Assembly (NCBI GenBank): GCA_002720745.1
Contig: PBJO01000023.1
Coordinates: 1 to 64,000 of the forward strand
Reading direction: 5' to 3'
DNA length: 64,000 bases
From: Balneola sp.
GTDB taxonomy: Bacteria; Bacteroidota; Rhodothermia; Balneolales; Balneolaceae
Positions 62,908-64,000 of this stretch are shown here, in pieces. Under the pieces are notes generated by a model. It saw only the letters and a program-made list of their open reading frames with translations, did not search any database and had not been told where the DNA came from. The position numbers and the translations under genes were made by a program. The stretch's first letter is position 1. Each line of letters opens with the position of its first letter.

Positions 62908-63879
62908 TTACATTGTCAACTGAATTTTGTCCCCTTCTTTCGCTACTCTATATCCTAATTTTTCAACATATTCGCGTTCAGGACTGTCAAGAATTAATGG
63001 ATTTGTATGGTTAAAATGGATAAACATAATTTTTTTCTTCTCAGAAAGTGGTAATGAGTTAAATCTAACTAAGCTCTCTTGTATAAAAGGATGAGGTATT
63101 TCTGACATATTGCGTCCAGGCAATTCATTGGCATCATAGAATGTACCGTCCAGTAAAGCAAAATTTACTTTGTTGATCTCATTTTCGATTAAACGATCCC
63201 ACTTTTCCCATTTATCTATGTCTGGAATGTACAATAATGAGGAACCGCCGTATTGAATCTTGTAGCCCACAGTTTCAGAATATTCGTCTCGATGAGGAAC
63301 AAGAAAAGGAGTAACGCTAAGCATAGATGTCAAGTTAATAAATTGATCAGCTTGTAAAGGTTGTAATGAAATATTACCGTAGTTAACCAGTTGACTCCAA
63401 GGGCCATTGGTTTGTAAAAAAGTGGTCATTTTGGGCATAGCGTAAACGGCTAGATCCGAAGCACTCATAACCTCATGCCCTAATTGCATAAGTCCAGTGT
63501 AATGCCCAATATGGGCATGGGTTAGAAAAATTCCTGTAAGCGAGGATTCTGGAGCCTGTATTTTTAGCATTTGGAGCTGGTGCTTGAAATCGGGTGTTGC
63601 ATCAAATAACCAAACCGATTGGCTTGAGGGATCGACTAGTGCGATTGAACTTACATATCGTGCATGCTCTTCGCCTTGCCAATACTTTTTACACTGTTCT
63701 TTTTCACAATTGGCTTGAGGATACCCAGCATCCTGGGCAATTCCTAGTATTAATACAAAAGGTGAATGTCTTTGTGAATTAGATTGCTTATCAGCTAACT
63801 GGTCTTGCAAGGGTGTTTCAGCACCTGAACATGCTCCAAGCATAAAAATAATCAAGCGCCTCAATAATAAATTTACCAT
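62908..63879 (-). CDS. PqqB-like MBL-fold metallo-hydrolase, lipoprotein
   Basis: 323 residues. Signal with lipobox MLGAC (C17). Metallo-beta-lactamase fold with HxHxxH variant HAHIGH in FLTHAHIGHYTGLMQLG, a downstream VPHRDEYSETVGY and SLLYIPDIDKWEKW, and MFIHFNHTNPLI. LGIAQDAGYPQANCEKEQC, with paired Cys, and EHARYVSSIALV match PqqB of PQQ synthesis, which is cytosolic. This copy is predicted to be exported and no pqqA, C, D or E is in the window, so it probably has another role. The function of such exported PqqB-like proteins is unknown. Confidence 0.85.
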   Translation of the reverse strand: MVNLLLRRLIIFMLGACSGAETPLQDQLADKQSNSQRHSPFVLILGIAQDAGYPQANCEKEQCKKYWQGEEHARYVSSIALVDPSSQSVWLFDATPDFKHQLQMLKIQAPESSLTGIFLTHAHIGHYTGLMQLGHEVMSASDLAVYAMPKMTTFLQTNGPWSQLVNYGNISLQPLQADQFINLTSMLSVTPFLVPHRDEYSETVGYKIQYGGSSLLYIPDIDKWEKWDRLIENEINKVNFALLDGTFYDANELPGRNMSEIPHPFIQESLVRFNSLPLSEKKKIMFIHFNHTNPLILDSPEREYVEKLGYRVAKEGDKIQLTM

Positions 63880-63905
63880 TGCATTTTTTAATTAGATCAA
63901 AAATG

Positions 63906-64000
63906 TTACTTATTATCATCTTTTAACTCATACTTCTCATTTAGTTTGTAAACTTCATCCGCAGAATAATTTGGCTCATTTAACATGCTAAGCTGTTCTT
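63906..64000 (-). CDS. C-terminal fragment of a gene entering from the right
   Basis: A minus-strand frame open from the right edge to a TAA at 63906-63908, reading EQLSMLNEPNYSADEV then YKLNEKYELKDDNK. The hydrophilic ending looks protein-like, but only 30 residues are visible and no family can be named. It ends 26 bases from the start of the PqqB-like gene, so the two may be one operon. Confidence 0.5.
   Translation of the reverse strand, partial: EQLSMLNEPNYSADEVYKLNEKYELKDDNK

Noticed and set aside
1-64000. tRNA, rRNA, CRISPR array, insertion sequence or attachment site
   Set aside because: No cloverleaf, regular spaced repeats, transposase or integrase could be found in the gaps; none is claimed.

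Overview
The window reads as a piece of a low-GC, marine-type Gram-negative chromosome of the Bacteroidota/Balneolota/Marinimicrobia kind. Six complete secreted proteins end in a type IX secretion (T9SS) type A sorting domain (NYPNPFNP ... SG.Y.Y.L ... ETKKM.L.K), and many others carry lipoprotein signal peptides. A Balneolota-like host is my best guess from the style of the sorting domains, but it is an inference. I saw no tRNA, rRNA, integrase, transposase or CRISPR array.

Layout. 1-3.3 kb: the N-terminal part of a secreted lamin-tail-like protein running off the left edge, a frameshifted Kazal-inhibitor lipoprotein, a MerC-type membrane protein and an unknown lipoprotein. 3.4-5.4 kb: a large exported serine hydrolase. 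5.5-8.9 kb: a ferric-iron ABC importer (fbpABC type). 9.6-18.7 kb: GH5 endoglucanase-like enzyme, serine hydrolase, flavodoxin-fold oxidoreductase, secreted endonuclease/phosphatase-family protein, GH3 beta-glucosidase-like lipoprotein, NTF2-like lipoprotein. 18.9-43.3 kb: a mostly AT-rich stretch rich in carbohydrate-active enzymes (CotH-like protein, GH26, GH16, two CE1-like esterases, sulfatase, BNR-repeat protein, GH95) with an SDR/cupin/TIP30-like operon, two SRPBCC proteins, a Thi5-like protein, an M20 peptidase, a gamma-glutamyltransferase and SppA. 43.5-58.7 kb: visibly less AT-rich genes centred on exported peptide and amino-acid catabolism (acyl-CoA dehydrogenase, TPR protein, MlrC-like M81 peptidase, serine hydrolase, M20 peptidase, PLP enzyme, RidA, histidine phosphatase, S9 peptidase), then a stand-alone nitric oxide synthase oxygenase and an MFS transporter. 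58.7-62.5 kb: an AT-rich heme-uptake operon hmuSTUV. 62.9-64 kb: a PqqB-like metallo-hydrolase lipoprotein and the last codons of another gene.

How it fits together. The polysaccharide enzymes split by address: endo-acting enzymes and esterases (GH5, GH16, CE1) carry T9SS tails, whereas the GH3, GH26, GH95 and sulfatase enzymes have lipoprotein signals. No SusC/SusD pair is present. The two iron operons may share an operator: the 19-bp dyad ATTTAGA-N5-TCTAAAT lies just upstream of hmuS and recurs inside a longer dyad upstream of fbpA. The peptide cluster is arranged as a divergon (M20 peptidase-serine hydrolase one way, PLP enzyme-RidA the other) with all products apparently exported.

The most unusual items are a 23-codon gene for a nine-cysteine metallothionein-like peptide at 20918-20989, the exported PLP enzyme/RidA pair, the stand-alone NOS, and the shared iron-locus dyad. 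All functional statements come from reading the sequence; no database search or computation was run.
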